From Methanolobus sp. (GTDB lineage: Archaea; Halobacteriota; Methanosarcinia; Methanosarcinales; Methanosarcinaceae), in NCBI GenBank assembly GCA_029762595.1, contig JARVGJ010000001.1, positions 124,001 to 188,000 on the forward strand: a stretch of 64,000 nt of DNA. Reading direction: 5' to 3'. The stretch's first letter is position 1; each line of letters begins with the position of its first letter. Shown here in pieces: positions 8,020-17,920 of this stretch. The position numbers and the translations under genes are program-made. Under the pieces are notes generated by a model that saw only the letters and a list, made by a program, of their open reading frames with translations, searched no databases and was not told the DNA's origin.

Positions 8020-8742
8020 TCAGTTTTTCTTACTCTGTATCTCGCGATATATCTCTTTACCAGTGATACTTCCCATCATGTAGAAATTATGTATCTGTGG
8101 CCCGAGTCCATCTATCACATGTTTGATGGAACCAAAACTCCGTGATAATTTATCAGCCTGCCCTTCTGTTATCGCAGCACCTTTCTCATACTCGAAATAG
8201 TCTTCAAGGATACCATCAATTACGCCCTTGAAATGCCAGTCCTGCACAGACGATGGATTTATTCCGATTGAGATCTTGTACAACTTCAATATATCACCGT
8301 GCATGCCAAGTCCGGCTAATGCTATCAGTTTACCGGCAAGTGATTCCAGTGACTTCGGGTTACTCTCCAGCATCGAATCGTAAATATGAAGGGACTTATC
8401 AAATTCCGACAGCTTGTTCAGAAGCATACCATAGTGGTTCTGTATCATTACATCATCAGGGAATCTATCTGCAGCCTCTTTAAGATATGAAAGAGCTTCT
8501 TCGTTCCTGTCCACCATTTCAAAGACCATGGAGGTCTGCAGATATCTGTCCTTTTCATCTTCTATCTGCATCAGGAAAGCTTCTGCAAAACCAATGCCTC
8601 GCTCTGTCTGCTTCATCTCATGGTAGGTAGCAACTATCCTGAGAAGGGTTTCCATACTGGGAGTAGCACTAAAACTTTCCTTCAGACTGCGCAACTCAAC
8701 TTCAGGTGTGTCCTGCTCATTAGTATCATTATTTTCTTCCAT
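8020..8742 (-). CDS. Small cytoplasmic TPR-repeat protein
   Basis: A 240-aa protein with several tetratricopeptide-like helix pairs between residues about 20 and 200 (patterns such as RYLQTSMVFEMVDRNEEALS and NHYGMLLNKLSEFDKSLHIY). No signal peptide or membrane segment is seen. The ATG at 8742 is preferred over one six codons upstream because a TATA-like TTTTTAAAAGC lies about 26 bp before it, giving a leaderless transcript. TPR proteins are protein-binding scaffolds, but partners cannot be inferred. It is the first of three TPR genes within 8 kb. Confidence 0.75.
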   Translation of the reverse strand: MEENNDTNEQDTPEVELRSLKESFSATPSMETLLRIVATYHEMKQTERGIGFAEAFLMQIEDEKDRYLQTSMVFEMVDRNEEALSYLKEAADRFPDDVMIQNHYGMLLNKLSEFDKSLHIYDSMLESNPKSLESLAGKLIALAGLGMHGDILKLYKISIGINPSSVQDWHFKGVIDGILEDYFEYEKGAAITEGQADKLSRSFGSIKHVIDGLGPQIHNFYMMGSITGKEIYREIQSKKN

Positions 8743-9035
8743 GACTCTATATTGGATCAAATGCTTTTAAAAACTTACGAATTACCGGATACCTGTTATT
8801 TTTGCAGCCTCGGAACCCACGGATTATTCCTTATTACAGTAACTCGTTGTTTGCAATGTCAGCATTTCAAGCTCTTTGCTATAAGGCCCATGATGAGGGT
8901 TGCCATTATTTAATCCTCGCTGCAGAACACTACATACAATATGCCAGGAAAGAACCTTTCCATTAAGGCATCCGAAGCTATCATTTCAGAAAATATTACT
9001 TAGATAGGCTTTACATGAGCAGTTCCCATGCAATG

Positions 9036-12000
9036 TTACTGCTCATACCATCTTTGTGGCATTTTGTAATCCAGAGTATGACTATATTCAGCAGGCAGGT
9101 AGAACTGTGTACCCCTGTCCTGCAGAGATGCTGCAAAGTCAGGATCGATCGATTCAAGCCGGGATTTTGTAGCATCTGCAGTAACAGATTTGCCTATACG
9201 ATACAGGGCAAACTGCTTATTGTACAATGCTGATGTTGAATTAGGATCGATGGACAGCACCCTGTCATAACATGCAACAGCCTCCTCTACATTACCCATG
9301 ATATTGAGGATAAAACCTTTATTGTACCATGCGGTGCTGCATAAAGGATCCAGCTCCAGTGCCTTTTCATAGTAATAGACAGATCCTGCATAACTGCTTC
9401 TAATATACGAGAGCATTCCCAGGTGATACCATGTCGATGCACTTGTGGGGTCTGCTGCTGCAGCCATCTCAAATATAGAGGAGGCAGTGGCAAGATCACC
9501 TTTCAGGTAATATGCAAAACCTTTGCTGTTCAATGCCTTAACATTGTCCGGCTCAAGTTCAAGGATCCTGTCATATGTTGCGATCGCTTCATCATAACTG
9601 CCAAGTTTTTCATATGCGTAAGCCTCCCCGAACATCGCCATTGAATCTGCAGGGTTTATACTCAGCAGCCTTTCATAGAATCCAAGAGCTGCACCATAGC
9701 TACCAAGGTTCTCTGATGCAGTACTCTGTAATTTAAGTACAGTAACATTTGCAGGATCATACTTCAACACCTGATCAAAAGAAACAATTGACCTTTCATA
9801 ATTCCCAAGACTGAATTCGGCATAACCGGTCCTGTACCACACATCAGTGTTTTGAGGGTCCTTTTCCAGTATCATCTTGTAATAAGGTATAGAATGGTCA
9901 TACATTCCCAGGTCATCATAGGCTAAAGCAGCATAATAAAGTGCATCGAGATCCTGCGGATCATTTTCAAGCAACTTTTCAAAGGAAGCAACTGCAAGCT
10001 GTGAATCACCGTGTCTATAGTGGGAAAGACCTTTATTGTACCAAGCCTGCATATTTCCGGCATCCAGAAGTACTGACATTTCATAACATTTAACTGCCTC
10101 TGCGTAGTTTCCAAGCCTGTCATAAGCTAAGGCCATACCACTCCATGCTTTTGCAGACTCCGGATTGATCAGAATTGCTTTATTATATGACCCTAAGGCA
10201 GATTCATGCATTGACATACTACCAAGACAGGAACCTCTTAAGACCCATACATTTTCATAACTGATAACATCCCCAAGTAGCTCCGCATCTTTGAGAATAT
10301 TGACATTATTTGAAAGAGAGCCGGTCCCATGCCATATGAACAGCTGTGAACTGAATATCGCATCGTTCATAACACCAAAAAACGAGGATACCTTTGGAGA
10401 ATAGGAGACGGACTTGTTGCTGCTTTCAAGTATGTCTCTGTTAATACTTAACTGGAATCTGGCAAGAGAGTGATTCGGATTTAAACGGAGCACCTGTTCA
10501 TAGCACCCGATGGCTTCTTCGTACTTTCCAAGTTCATAGAGAGCGTTTCCTTTCCTGAGCCATGCATCCAGAGAATCGGGCTGTTGCTCAAGCACCGTGT
10601 CGTAAACCCTTGAGGATTCAGCATACTTCCCCATAGAATCCAAATCAAGCGCCCTGTTATAGTGTGCTGCCGTGAAATCCGGGTCTATTTTTACAGCCCT
10701 GGAGTATGCTTTCTCTGCAGCACTATATTCACCAAGACGGTCATAACCCATACCCAGGTCATAGCAAACCCTTGCACATGAATCATCGATCTTTAAAGCC
10801 CTCTCGTACGATCTGACAGCATCACCGTACAATTCAAGCCTATCATATGAATTCCCCAGCCAGTACCAGACCATCGGGAAACCAGGTTCACTGGAAACCA
10901 CGTTATTGAATGCTGCTACTGAACTCTCATAGTCACCTAATTTATAGAAAGCAAGCCCCTTATTATACCAGAGCAGAGCAGAATCAGACCTAAATGCAGG
11001 TGTTGCATCATAACAATCCGAAACCTCAGGAAGCATTCCAAAAATGGAGGCCCCTGAACCAACAGATGTTATCCCTTTGCTCCCCGGACCAAGTTGCAAG
11101 GCTCTGTCATAAGCTTCTATTGCATCTGAATACTTTCCTGCAGCATTCAGAATATCACCCTTAAGTGTCCATACCTCTGAATTTTCCGGCTCATAGATAA
11201 GAACCTGGTCATATGCCTTCAATGCAGATTTATGATCACCCATCTGTTGGTAGGCTTTCCCCATTTTATACCATGCATCCACAGCATATGGGTATCTGGA
11301 AAGGATAGCATCATATTGTTTTACCGCAAGCTCAAAATTGCCCAGGGACTCAAGATTGGAGGCCATTTTATAACGTACATCGATGTTTTCAGGCTCAAGC
11401 TCAATGACCTTTCCATAAGAGCTAATAGCATACTGATAATTCACCATTGCATCATATGCGAGACCTTTTCCATACCAATAAGCAGCATTGTCCGGTTCTA
11501 TCCGAAGTGCCTCATCATACATAATTATTGATTCATTGTATTTACCGATATCATACAAACCAGCAGCACGGTTTGAAAGTCTGGAGGAATGAGCTTTTGC
11601 ATAATCTATGATCTGATCATAATAGGAAAGGGATTCATTATATCTTCCAAGTGCCTGAAGCGACACTGCCTTATGATACCAGACACTGGGAAGCCTTGGG
11701 TCATAGTCAATATAGCTGTTACTGCCATCTTCAGGAATATCTGTTATGGAAAAAAGACCTATATCAAAAACTGGTTCATAATCAGGAGAACTCTCATTTG
11801 AAAGTGACCGAAGCGATCTGTCAAAATAAACCAATGCATATTCATGATCACCTGTTTTGGCCAGGGTAAGACCTTTTTTAAATAGAGCTGCAGGTGAGTC
11901 CGGACGACTTACAAGTATCTGATCATATATCTTTGATGCAACGGCATGATCACCCATCAGGAAAAGAGTTGAACCTTTGTTGTCCAGTGCAACGAGAAAG

Positions 12001-12185
12001 ACGGGATCTGCCTCAATTGCTCTGTCATAATAGACAAGAGCCTCCTCATAAGTGCCATTTACTGTCATTGAAACACCCATCGCATTCAAATCCCGGGCAT
12101 CCATTAACATGCTTCCTGCTGAGGAAGAGGAGAAAAGCACAAGTAAAAGGACTATTGTGTAAAGAGATAGGTTTTTAGTGACCAT
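9036..12185 (-). CDS. Large exported TPR-repeat protein, 1049 aa
   Basis: An N-terminal hydrophobic segment (residues about 5-23, SLYTIVLLLVLFSSSSAG) reads as a signal peptide or anchor. The rest is an almost unbroken series of 34-residue tetratricopeptide repeats with the W-Y-x-K-G, A-x-x-x-Y/F-D and P-x-x pattern, well over 20 units. Two less regular breaks occur near residues 130-165 and 590-640. There is no C-terminal sorting signal. It probably lies on the outer face of the membrane as a long superhelical protein-binding surface. Function is unknown. The ATG at 12185 has only a weak ribosome site; the upstream region carries repeated AGTGCT motifs. Confidence 0.85.
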   Translation of the reverse strand: MVTKNLSLYTIVLLLVLFSSSSAGSMLMDARDLNAMGVSMTVNGTYEEALVYYDRAIEADPVFLVALDNKGSTLFLMGDHAVASKIYDQILVSRPDSPAALFKKGLTLAKTGDHEYALVYFDRSLRSLSNESSPDYEPVFDIGLFSITDIPEDGSNSYIDYDPRLPSVWYHKAVSLQALGRYNESLSYYDQIIDYAKAHSSRLSNRAAGLYDIGKYNESIIMYDEALRIEPDNAAYWYGKGLAYDAMVNYQYAISSYGKVIELEPENIDVRYKMASNLESLGNFELAVKQYDAILSRYPYAVDAWYKMGKAYQQMGDHKSALKAYDQVLIYEPENSEVWTLKGDILNAAGKYSDAIEAYDRALQLGPGSKGITSVGSGASIFGMLPEVSDCYDATPAFRSDSALLWYNKGLAFYKLGDYESSVAAFNNVVSSEPGFPMVWYWLGNSYDRLELYGDAVRSYERALKIDDSCARVCYDLGMGYDRLGEYSAAEKAYSRAVKIDPDFTAAHYNRALDLDSMGKYAESSRVYDTVLEQQPDSLDAWLRKGNALYELGKYEEAIGCYEQVLRLNPNHSLARFQLSINRDILESSNKSVSYSPKVSSFFGVMNDAIFSSQLFIWHGTGSLSNNVNILKDAELLGDVISYENVWVLRGSCLGSMSMHESALGSYNKAILINPESAKAWSGMALAYDRLGNYAEAVKCYEMSVLLDAGNMQAWYNKGLSHYRHGDSQLAVASFEKLLENDPQDLDALYYAALAYDDLGMYDHSIPYYKMILEKDPQNTDVWYRTGYAEFSLGNYERSIVSFDQVLKYDPANVTVLKLQSTASENLGSYGAALGFYERLLSINPADSMAMFGEAYAYEKLGSYDEAIATYDRILELEPDNVKALNSKGFAYYLKGDLATASSIFEMAAAADPTSASTWYHLGMLSYIRSSYAGSVYYYEKALELDPLCSTAWYNKGFILNIMGNVEEAVACYDRVLSIDPNSTSALYNKQFALYRIGKSVTADATKSRLESIDPDFAASLQDRGTQFYLPAEYSHTLDYKMPQRWYEQ

Positions 12186-12343
12186 AACATTACCAGAGAA
12201 ACTTAGTGCTGATAAGTGCTAATAACGATAGCAAATGATAATAGCACTTTTAAGTATTTACATATATCTGATTATAAAAATAAATTATAATGATTTAACA
12301 ATAATAATACAAATATATTTGAATATATTATGGAGAAATACAG

Positions 12344-12937
12344 TTGCATGCATATAGAACCCTGGAAAAAAATGGACTTGCAAAAAAAGAGGTGAAAAAA
12401 TCGATCTTCTTTGCCTATGCAGCTCCTGTGCTAACAGAAGAGGAAGCAAAAAACATCATTCGTTTTTTGCGCAATGAACAAGATGCAGATCACAACGTTT
12501 TTGCCTATGTGCTGAATTCGGAAAAATTAAATTCATTTAAATATGATGATGATGGAGAACCTGCCGGAAGTTCGGGAAAAGTATTGCACAGGGTTCTGGA
12601 AATGAAAGAACTCAGCAATGTGATCGTAGTCGTTAAGAGGTACTACGGTGGTGTGAAACTCGGTTTTGGAGGACTTGCAAGGGCATACAGGGAAACTGCT
12701 AGCCAGGCCATAGAGAATGCCGGGATAATCGATGTCCGGGAAAAGAAAAGGATGCATCTGGAATTCGGCTACAATGATATTGAAAATGTAAAATGGCTTG
12801 TATCGGGTTTTGGAACGATACTGAAGACTGAGTATTCAGATACTATATCATTTGATGTGGAAATCGATTCTGAACTGGAAACTGTTTTTAAAGAAAAGCT
12901 CATAGAAGCGACAAGTAACAGAATAACTATCAAATAG
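12344..12937 (+). CDS. YigZ/IMPACT family protein (UPF0029)
   Basis: A 197-aa protein with the conserved YigZ core: DDDGEPAGSSGK near residue 68, then a VVVKRYYGGVKLG-FGGLARAY segment, and a C-terminal ferredoxin-like domain. Eukaryotic IMPACT relatives regulate translation through GCN1; the role of archaeal and bacterial members is uncertain. The start is TTG at 12344, with GGAG (12332-12335) 8 nt upstream; no in-frame ATG gives a full-length domain. An AT-rich region of about 100 bp ahead of it contains TATA-like sequences and lies back to back with the large TPR gene. Confidence 0.85.
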   Translation: MHAYRTLEKNGLAKKEVKKSIFFAYAAPVLTEEEAKNIIRFLRNEQDADHNVFAYVLNSEKLNSFKYDDDGEPAGSSGKVLHRVLEMKELSNVIVVVKRYYGGVKLGFGGLARAYRETASQAIENAGIIDVREKKRMHLEFGYNDIENVKWLVSGFGTILKTEYSDTISFDVEIDSELETVFKEKLIEATSNRITIK

Positions 12938-13068
12938 AATGAGAGATTTCAAACTGAAAACGAAAACATGACCATCAACCACAATTATTCTTCTGATCGA
13001 AAATAAATAGGATAAGGAATGTTTTAATCCGTATTCACAGATCACAATCATAAAATACCGAGAGCACT

Positions 13069-15537
13069 ATGTCAAAAAGAGCAAGAGATATGGCATTCAG
13101 GCAGTTAAACAAAGGAATAAGCCTGATTGAGAAAGGATTAAATGAAGATGCACTTGAAATACTGGGACAGGCCGAAGAGCAGGCCAGGGAAGCAGAATCT
13201 TTGAAGATACTTGTAGCAGTTCTGCAAACATATGCAAACCTGCTGTATTCACAGGGCAGGAATGAAGAAGCTCTTAAAAGATACCTTGCTGTCTCTGATA
13301 TCCTTGAAAAGAACCCTGAGTACTTGCCATCAGACCAAAGAAGTGAGATGTTCAGTAACATGGCAATGCTCCTTGAAAGCCAGGGAAAGCAGGAAGATGC
13401 CATGAAAAAATATGAGCTTGCTGCACTGGAGTACAAGGAACTCCTTAAAAAGGAAAAGGATGACACTTCCATAATATCAAATGCAGTATCCACGTTGAAC
13501 AATATGGGTTCACTGCTTGCAGAAATGGAGGAATATAATGAAGCATGGAATACTTTCCAGGAAGCTCTCAAACTGCATGAAACCCTTGGCTCAGGCAAAA
13601 CTGATGAAACAAAATACCGGCACAAGAAAAGAACGATACTTGCAAACATGCTGAATATTCCGCCCGCAGCCTCTGCAGGCAGGGAAGAATACGAAGAGAA
13701 GTACAAAGAACAATTGAAAATGTACCTTTCAGAAGCAAGGGATGAGCCTTCTGAATTGTCCAGGATCATTGCATCTTTGATAGACCTTTCCATAAGTATG
13801 GAAAAAGAAGGACAGGAAGATGCTGCGTTCCTTAAACTTGAAGAGGCATTGGACATAGCTACAATGCAATTCGAGAAGGACAACAACAATGCTGATACCA
13901 GGAAGCAGATAATTGATATTCTCAGGAACATGAGCAGGATACTGGAAAGTGAGGAAAGTTCGGACAGATCACTTGAAAGATATGACAGGATAGCTGGAAC
14001 ATCCAGGAAACTGTTGACATCAATGCCCGCAAATACCGCATACCAGTTGAACCTGGCATTCTCCCTTGGAATTACAGGCAACCTGCTAAAAGAAAGCGGA
14101 AGGAACAAAGAAGCCATGGAAAGACTGGAAGAGGCATTGGACATCACAATAAACACACTTACAGATGATGACCAAGATGATCAGACCGATCAGGCCATAG
14201 CATCCATTGTCGAAGATATGCTTGCAATAATAGAGATCGAGTACGACCCGGATGAAAGATTTGAAAAATACAATAGCCTGGAAGAAAAGATACGAACCTT
14301 GACTCAAAAAAGCCTTGAAATTGCACTGACCCATGCATATATCTGCAATTCAAAAGGCAGGATACTTGCTGAGAAGAAGGCTTTTGCAGAAGCAATTGAT
14401 AGTTTCCAAAAGGCTTTTTCTACATATGATGCTGTCAGGCATGCAACAGGAGATAATTCCAGTATAAAGGATGTTCTGGAAAACATAGCAAAGGCAAATT
14501 TTAGTATGAAAGCTTATGAAGATTCTTTGAGCAATTACATGCAGCTTCTGAAAAATGGCTTTTATGATACGGGGTACATTGATAGCATAGAGGAGATACT
14601 TGTTGAAAAGGAAAAGAACTCCGACAAGACGGGAAATCTGGAAAAACTGAAAAAAGAATATGAGAAAATATTAGGGATAAGGACTGAACTTCTGGGACTT
14701 GTGCCTGATGAGCAGAAAAAGAATGCCACCAGGATCAGAGAGCTTCAGGAAAAAACAGCAGACATCATGATTGCTATGGATCAGACAGCAGAGGCACTTC
14801 AGATATATGAGCAGCTTCATGAAGCAGATAAAACCGGCAGATACCTTCCCAAGATAGTGAAACTTCTTGAAAGGATGAGGGCATCTGCCGGTAAAGAGGA
14901 AGCTTCCGGGAAGCTAGAAGCACTTGAATTCCTGCTTTCCAGATACAATGATCTGCTTGATGAAAATACCTGTGATGTTTCTGTTCTTTCAAACAGGGCT
15001 TTTGTAATTGAGAACATCGCACAGGTACTTTCACAGAGAGGGGAGATCGAAGAGTCGGCATATATGTACAATCATGCAATAGATGCGTATGCAGAAATCG
15101 GGGAGCTAGACCCTGAAAAGATCTTCCTTCTTGAAAGAAGCGCATCACTACACAAAAAGATAGCGGATATTGCAGCAAATTCCGGCAATACGGAGGAAGC
15201 GAAAAACAGATATGATGCCTCACTTGAAACGTACCGGAAACTGATGGATAAGGATCCTTCAAACCCGGCACATCAGCTTGGTTATGCAGGGGTCATGGAT
15301 GGGATGGGATCACTTTATCTTGATGCAGGGATGCATGACAGGGCAAAGAAAAGCTATGAGAATGCACTGAGATACTATGCAGCTGTAATGGAGAGAGAAC
15401 CTGGTAATCCGGCATATCGTAGCAATGTTACTATTACCCTTGAAAATCTTGCATACGTACTGGAACTAATGGGACGCAATGAAGATGCATTGTGGATGTA
15501 TGAAAATGCAAAGAAGATAGATGAAGGGGTAGAATAG
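13069..15537 (+). CDS. Cytoplasmic TPR/helical-repeat protein, 822 aa
   Basis: A highly charged helical protein made of TPR-like units (for example LNNMGSLLAEMEEYNEAWNT near residue 143, and YGRNEDAL/GMHDRAKKSYENAL-type units near the C-terminus). No signal peptide, membrane span or catalytic domain is visible. The middle (about 470-640) is more irregular and may be coiled coil. It resembles proteins that cluster tetratricopeptide units without an effector domain. It is the third TPR gene in this part of the window; whether it acts with the exported one is unknown. Confidence 0.8.
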   Translation: MSKRARDMAFRQLNKGISLIEKGLNEDALEILGQAEEQAREAESLKILVAVLQTYANLLYSQGRNEEALKRYLAVSDILEKNPEYLPSDQRSEMFSNMAMLLESQGKQEDAMKKYELAALEYKELLKKEKDDTSIISNAVSTLNNMGSLLAEMEEYNEAWNTFQEALKLHETLGSGKTDETKYRHKKRTILANMLNIPPAASAGREEYEEKYKEQLKMYLSEARDEPSELSRIIASLIDLSISMEKEGQEDAAFLKLEEALDIATMQFEKDNNNADTRKQIIDILRNMSRILESEESSDRSLERYDRIAGTSRKLLTSMPANTAYQLNLAFSLGITGNLLKESGRNKEAMERLEEALDITINTLTDDDQDDQTDQAIASIVEDMLAIIEIEYDPDERFEKYNSLEEKIRTLTQKSLEIALTHAYICNSKGRILAEKKAFAEAIDSFQKAFSTYDAVRHATGDNSSIKDVLENIAKANFSMKAYEDSLSNYMQLLKNGFYDTGYIDSIEEILVEKEKNSDKTGNLEKLKKEYEKILGIRTELLGLVPDEQKKNATRIRELQEKTADIMIAMDQTAEALQIYEQLHEADKTGRYLPKIVKLLERMRASAGKEEASGKLEALEFLLSRYNDLLDENTCDVSVLSNRAFVIENIAQVLSQRGEIEESAYMYNHAIDAYAEIGELDPEKIFLLERSASLHKKIADIAANSGNTEEAKNRYDASLETYRKLMDKDPSNPAHQLGYAGVMDGMGSLYLDAGMHDRAKKSYENALRYYAAVMEREPGNPAYRSNVTITLENLAYVLELMGRNEDALWMYENAKKIDEGVE

Positions 15538-16006
15538 GCAACAAATCATAATGATATTCTATGCGACAAGGTCATGATATAAATCCACAGAAATGTGTGC
15601 TTCGTCTTTACCCGATGTTTGGCCCCGGACTATATGAAGGGTGGAATGTGGGGTAAAAAGTATTATAGGAGGATACTGAGGGGAAAGTATCGCCATGCCC
15701 ACATTCCATGCAATCCAATTCTTTTTTATTCGTTTTTGTCGGGTTTGATGATGCCCATATCGTACCTTTTTGGGACATTGCCACATTCCATCTTAATGTG
15801 AATGCACACGATAGTAAATAAACAAACTATATAAATATATCTATACTTGCATATCTAATCACCATCATTATTATGATGGGCGTTTGTTATCAAGGACGAT
15901 ACAAAAAACAACATCTTGGAAATAGATACAGAAGGTACGGAGGATATCCCAGTAAGAAAAGTGAAGTACGGAAAGATTGAAATCCCATACTACCACCATG
16001 ATATAA
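15538..16006. other. Gene-poor stretch between the TPR and membrane-protein genes
   Basis: 469 bases with no convincing full-length gene. The stretch holds a strong hairpin with a T-tract (15641-15737), a third copy of its arm sequence (CCACATTCCA at 15781-15790), AT-rich promoter-like sequence near 15820-15850, and a possible short reading frame at 15916-16038 that overlaps the next gene. Confidence 0.5.
15641..15737 (+). ncRNA. Candidate structured RNA with 12-bp stem and T-tract
   Basis: GTGGAATGTGGG at 15641-15652 pairs with CCCACATTCCAT at 15698-15709 (11 Watson-Crick pairs plus one G-U). Inside, AGTAT/ATACT (15659-15663 and 15673-15677) forms a second stem whose 9-nt loop carries GGAGG. 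A run CTTTTTTATTCGTTTTT follows at about 15721-15737 and would act as terminator. It may be a small RNA or the 3' end of a longer message. Strand is chosen from the T-tract. Confidence 0.35.
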
Positions 16007-16861
16007 ATGAACACCGCCGGGATATCGAACATAGGTAGGCCTCTTGACACTGGCTATTTGACAAACCGATTGATAATCACCATCACTTTACTTTCATTTA
16101 TTGCATTTACAGTCAACTGTGTATTAAACGGACAGAACAGCTACACAAGCCTGCTGACAGGAGCACGGTACAGTATGACCGTGTTTCTCCTGTGGGCAAT
16201 CTCAAGTGAGCTGGACCCGGACAGGCATTGGGGAGCTTTTGTTGTTGTGCTCATGTCATTGATACTCCTGTCTTGCGGGATGGATATTTCCCTGCTACCT
16301 TTTTTGTGGTTCCTGCTTATTCTGAGGATCATCAACCAATCATCAGGTTTACCAGCAGGTCCTTTTGACTCTTTATTAATTGCAGCTCTTGGAATAATAC
16401 TTGGATACACAATATCCTGGATATATGCTGCAACCAGTTCTGCAGCCTTCCTTATTGACAGCCACCTGAAGGAACCTGCAAAATATCATGTGCAGGCGGG
16501 AATAATAATGTTTTTCGTATCAATACTTATTGTTATCCAAATGAATAGTGTGGCATTTGAAACTTCGTTGGAGGGACTGTACATGTTTGCATTGGGAACT
16601 GTTCTTTTCCTCCCAATTGCCATAAAACATGAAAGATTCGCAAGTGTAGGAGACAGAACAGGAGAAGTGCTGGACCCTTCACGTATCCGGGCAACAAGAA
16701 TAATGTCGATAATCATATTCCTTTTAATTGCTCTCTTTTCACCCGGCCAGTCTGCCTCACTTAGCAAATTGATTTTTTGTATATTCGCCGGATTGGGGAC
16801 CTACCATATATTAAACAGAATGATAAAGCATACAGGCAAGCTGTCAGGAAAAAGTCCCTGA
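16007..16861 (+). CDS. Integral membrane protein of unknown function
   Basis: A 284-aa polytopic protein with about eight hydrophobic segments (roughly 22-42, 56-68, 78-90, 94-108, 120-143, 160-180, 190-208, 224-240 and 248-262). No signature of a known transporter or enzyme is recognised. The start at ATG 16007 has no clear ribosome site; a TTG at 16058 would remove 17 residues. It precedes an MscS channel gene by 42 bp and a PrsW-type protease gene, so it may belong to a membrane-stress group. Confidence 0.6.
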   Translation: MNTAGISNIGRPLDTGYLTNRLIITITLLSFIAFTVNCVLNGQNSYTSLLTGARYSMTVFLLWAISSELDPDRHWGAFVVVLMSLILLSCGMDISLLPFLWFLLILRIINQSSGLPAGPFDSLLIAALGIILGYTISWIYAATSSAAFLIDSHLKEPAKYHVQAGIIMFFVSILIVIQMNSVAFETSLEGLYMFALGTVLFLPIAIKHERFASVGDRTGEVLDPSRIRATRIMSIIIFLLIALFSPGQSASLSKLIFCIFAGLGTYHILNRMIKHTGKLSGKSP

Positions 16862-16903
16862 TAACTGATAAGATTATTATACAATAGCTTTCAAGCTTAT
16901 TAT

Positions 16904-17875
16904 GTGAGTGGGAAAAATAACATCATAATAATTGCCTTTGCCGTTTTGTTACTTCTATTGTCCTATATCAATTACTTCACAGACTACACTGCAAATCGTG
17001 AAGCAATGTTTGCAAAAATAATTCAGGCTTTGATAATTGTTCTGTGTGCATACCTGCTGGATGTATTCGTTGAAAGGATGCTAAACGACAGGGTAAAGGA
17101 TACCAGAGACAGATACACCTTCAGAAAAGCATCATCTGTATTTATTACACTTCTTGCTGCAGCGTTGCTGCTTATTGTCTTCTTGAAGGAAACTACAACT
17201 CTCATAATCGCATATGGCATTTTCAGCGCAGGAGTTGTCATCACATTACAGGACGTTTTCCGCAACTTTGCAGGTGGGATCATAATACTTATCTTCAAGC
17301 CTTTCAGGGCAGGGGACCGGATGCAACTCAATGACTGCTATGGAGATGTACTGGATATAACATACTTCCATACGACACTTATGGAAATAAGAGGGTGGGT
17401 TGACGGTGACCAATATTCAGGAAGGGTGCTCAACGTTCCAAACAGTTTTATCCTTAGCAGCACCATAATGAACTACACAAAGGATTTTTCATTCATATGG
17501 GATGAAGTGACAATAATACTGGCTCCAGGCAGTGACTGGACAAAAGCAAAAATAATAGCATTGGCCACAATCAATGAAATTATCACAGACTACATAGAGA
17601 ATTCTAAAATAGAACTTGCAAAAATGGAGGGGAAATATATGCTTACATCCTATGATGTTGATACTAAGGCCTTTATGCAGATAGAAGGTGACAGAATCGA
17701 AATGCATCTTAGGTACGTGGTTGACCCTAGAAAACGAAGGCATGTCAATGACATGATAGTCAGAAACCTTCTTGATACCTTTGAACATGAGGAAGACATC
17801 TCCATTGGAAGTGTATCAAGTGTGGAAATTACAAAAATGCCGGGAATTGATACAGGGTCGTACCCGAATACTTAA
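16904..17875 (+). CDS. MscS-family mechanosensitive channel
   Basis: A 323-aa small-conductance mechanosensitive channel. Three or four hydrophobic helices fill residues about 5-120. The pore-lining helix is followed by the typical MscS beta-domain start (GGIIILIFKPFRAGDRMQL, about residues 126-144), and the C-terminal alpha/beta domain follows. It would release solutes on hypo-osmotic shock. The start is GTG at 16904; no ATG start fits. A second, distinct MscS paralogue lies near 24 kb. Confidence 0.85.
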   Translation: MSGKNNIIIIAFAVLLLLLSYINYFTDYTANREAMFAKIIQALIIVLCAYLLDVFVERMLNDRVKDTRDRYTFRKASSVFITLLAAALLLIVFLKETTTLIIAYGIFSAGVVITLQDVFRNFAGGIIILIFKPFRAGDRMQLNDCYGDVLDITYFHTTLMEIRGWVDGDQYSGRVLNVPNSFILSSTIMNYTKDFSFIWDEVTIILAPGSDWTKAKIIALATINEIITDYIENSKIELAKMEGKYMLTSYDVDTKAFMQIEGDRIEMHLRYVVDPRKRRHVNDMIVRNLLDTFEHEEDISIGSVSSVEITKMPGIDTGSYPNT

Positions 17876-17920
17876 AGACCCGTATCTAAAATTCAAAAGA
17901 TCCATAAGCGGAAGTCACTC

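Noticed and set aside
13035-14156. 373-codon minus-strand frame opposite the 822-aa TPR gene
   Set aside because: Ser/Leu/Phe-rich antisense product of a Glu/Lys-rich helical gene; no domain seen.
15559-15801. Frames of 68-75 codons on both strands over the hairpin
   Set aside because: They run across a strong inverted repeat and T-tract, and neither has a ribosome site or known domain; I read this as RNA or terminator instead.
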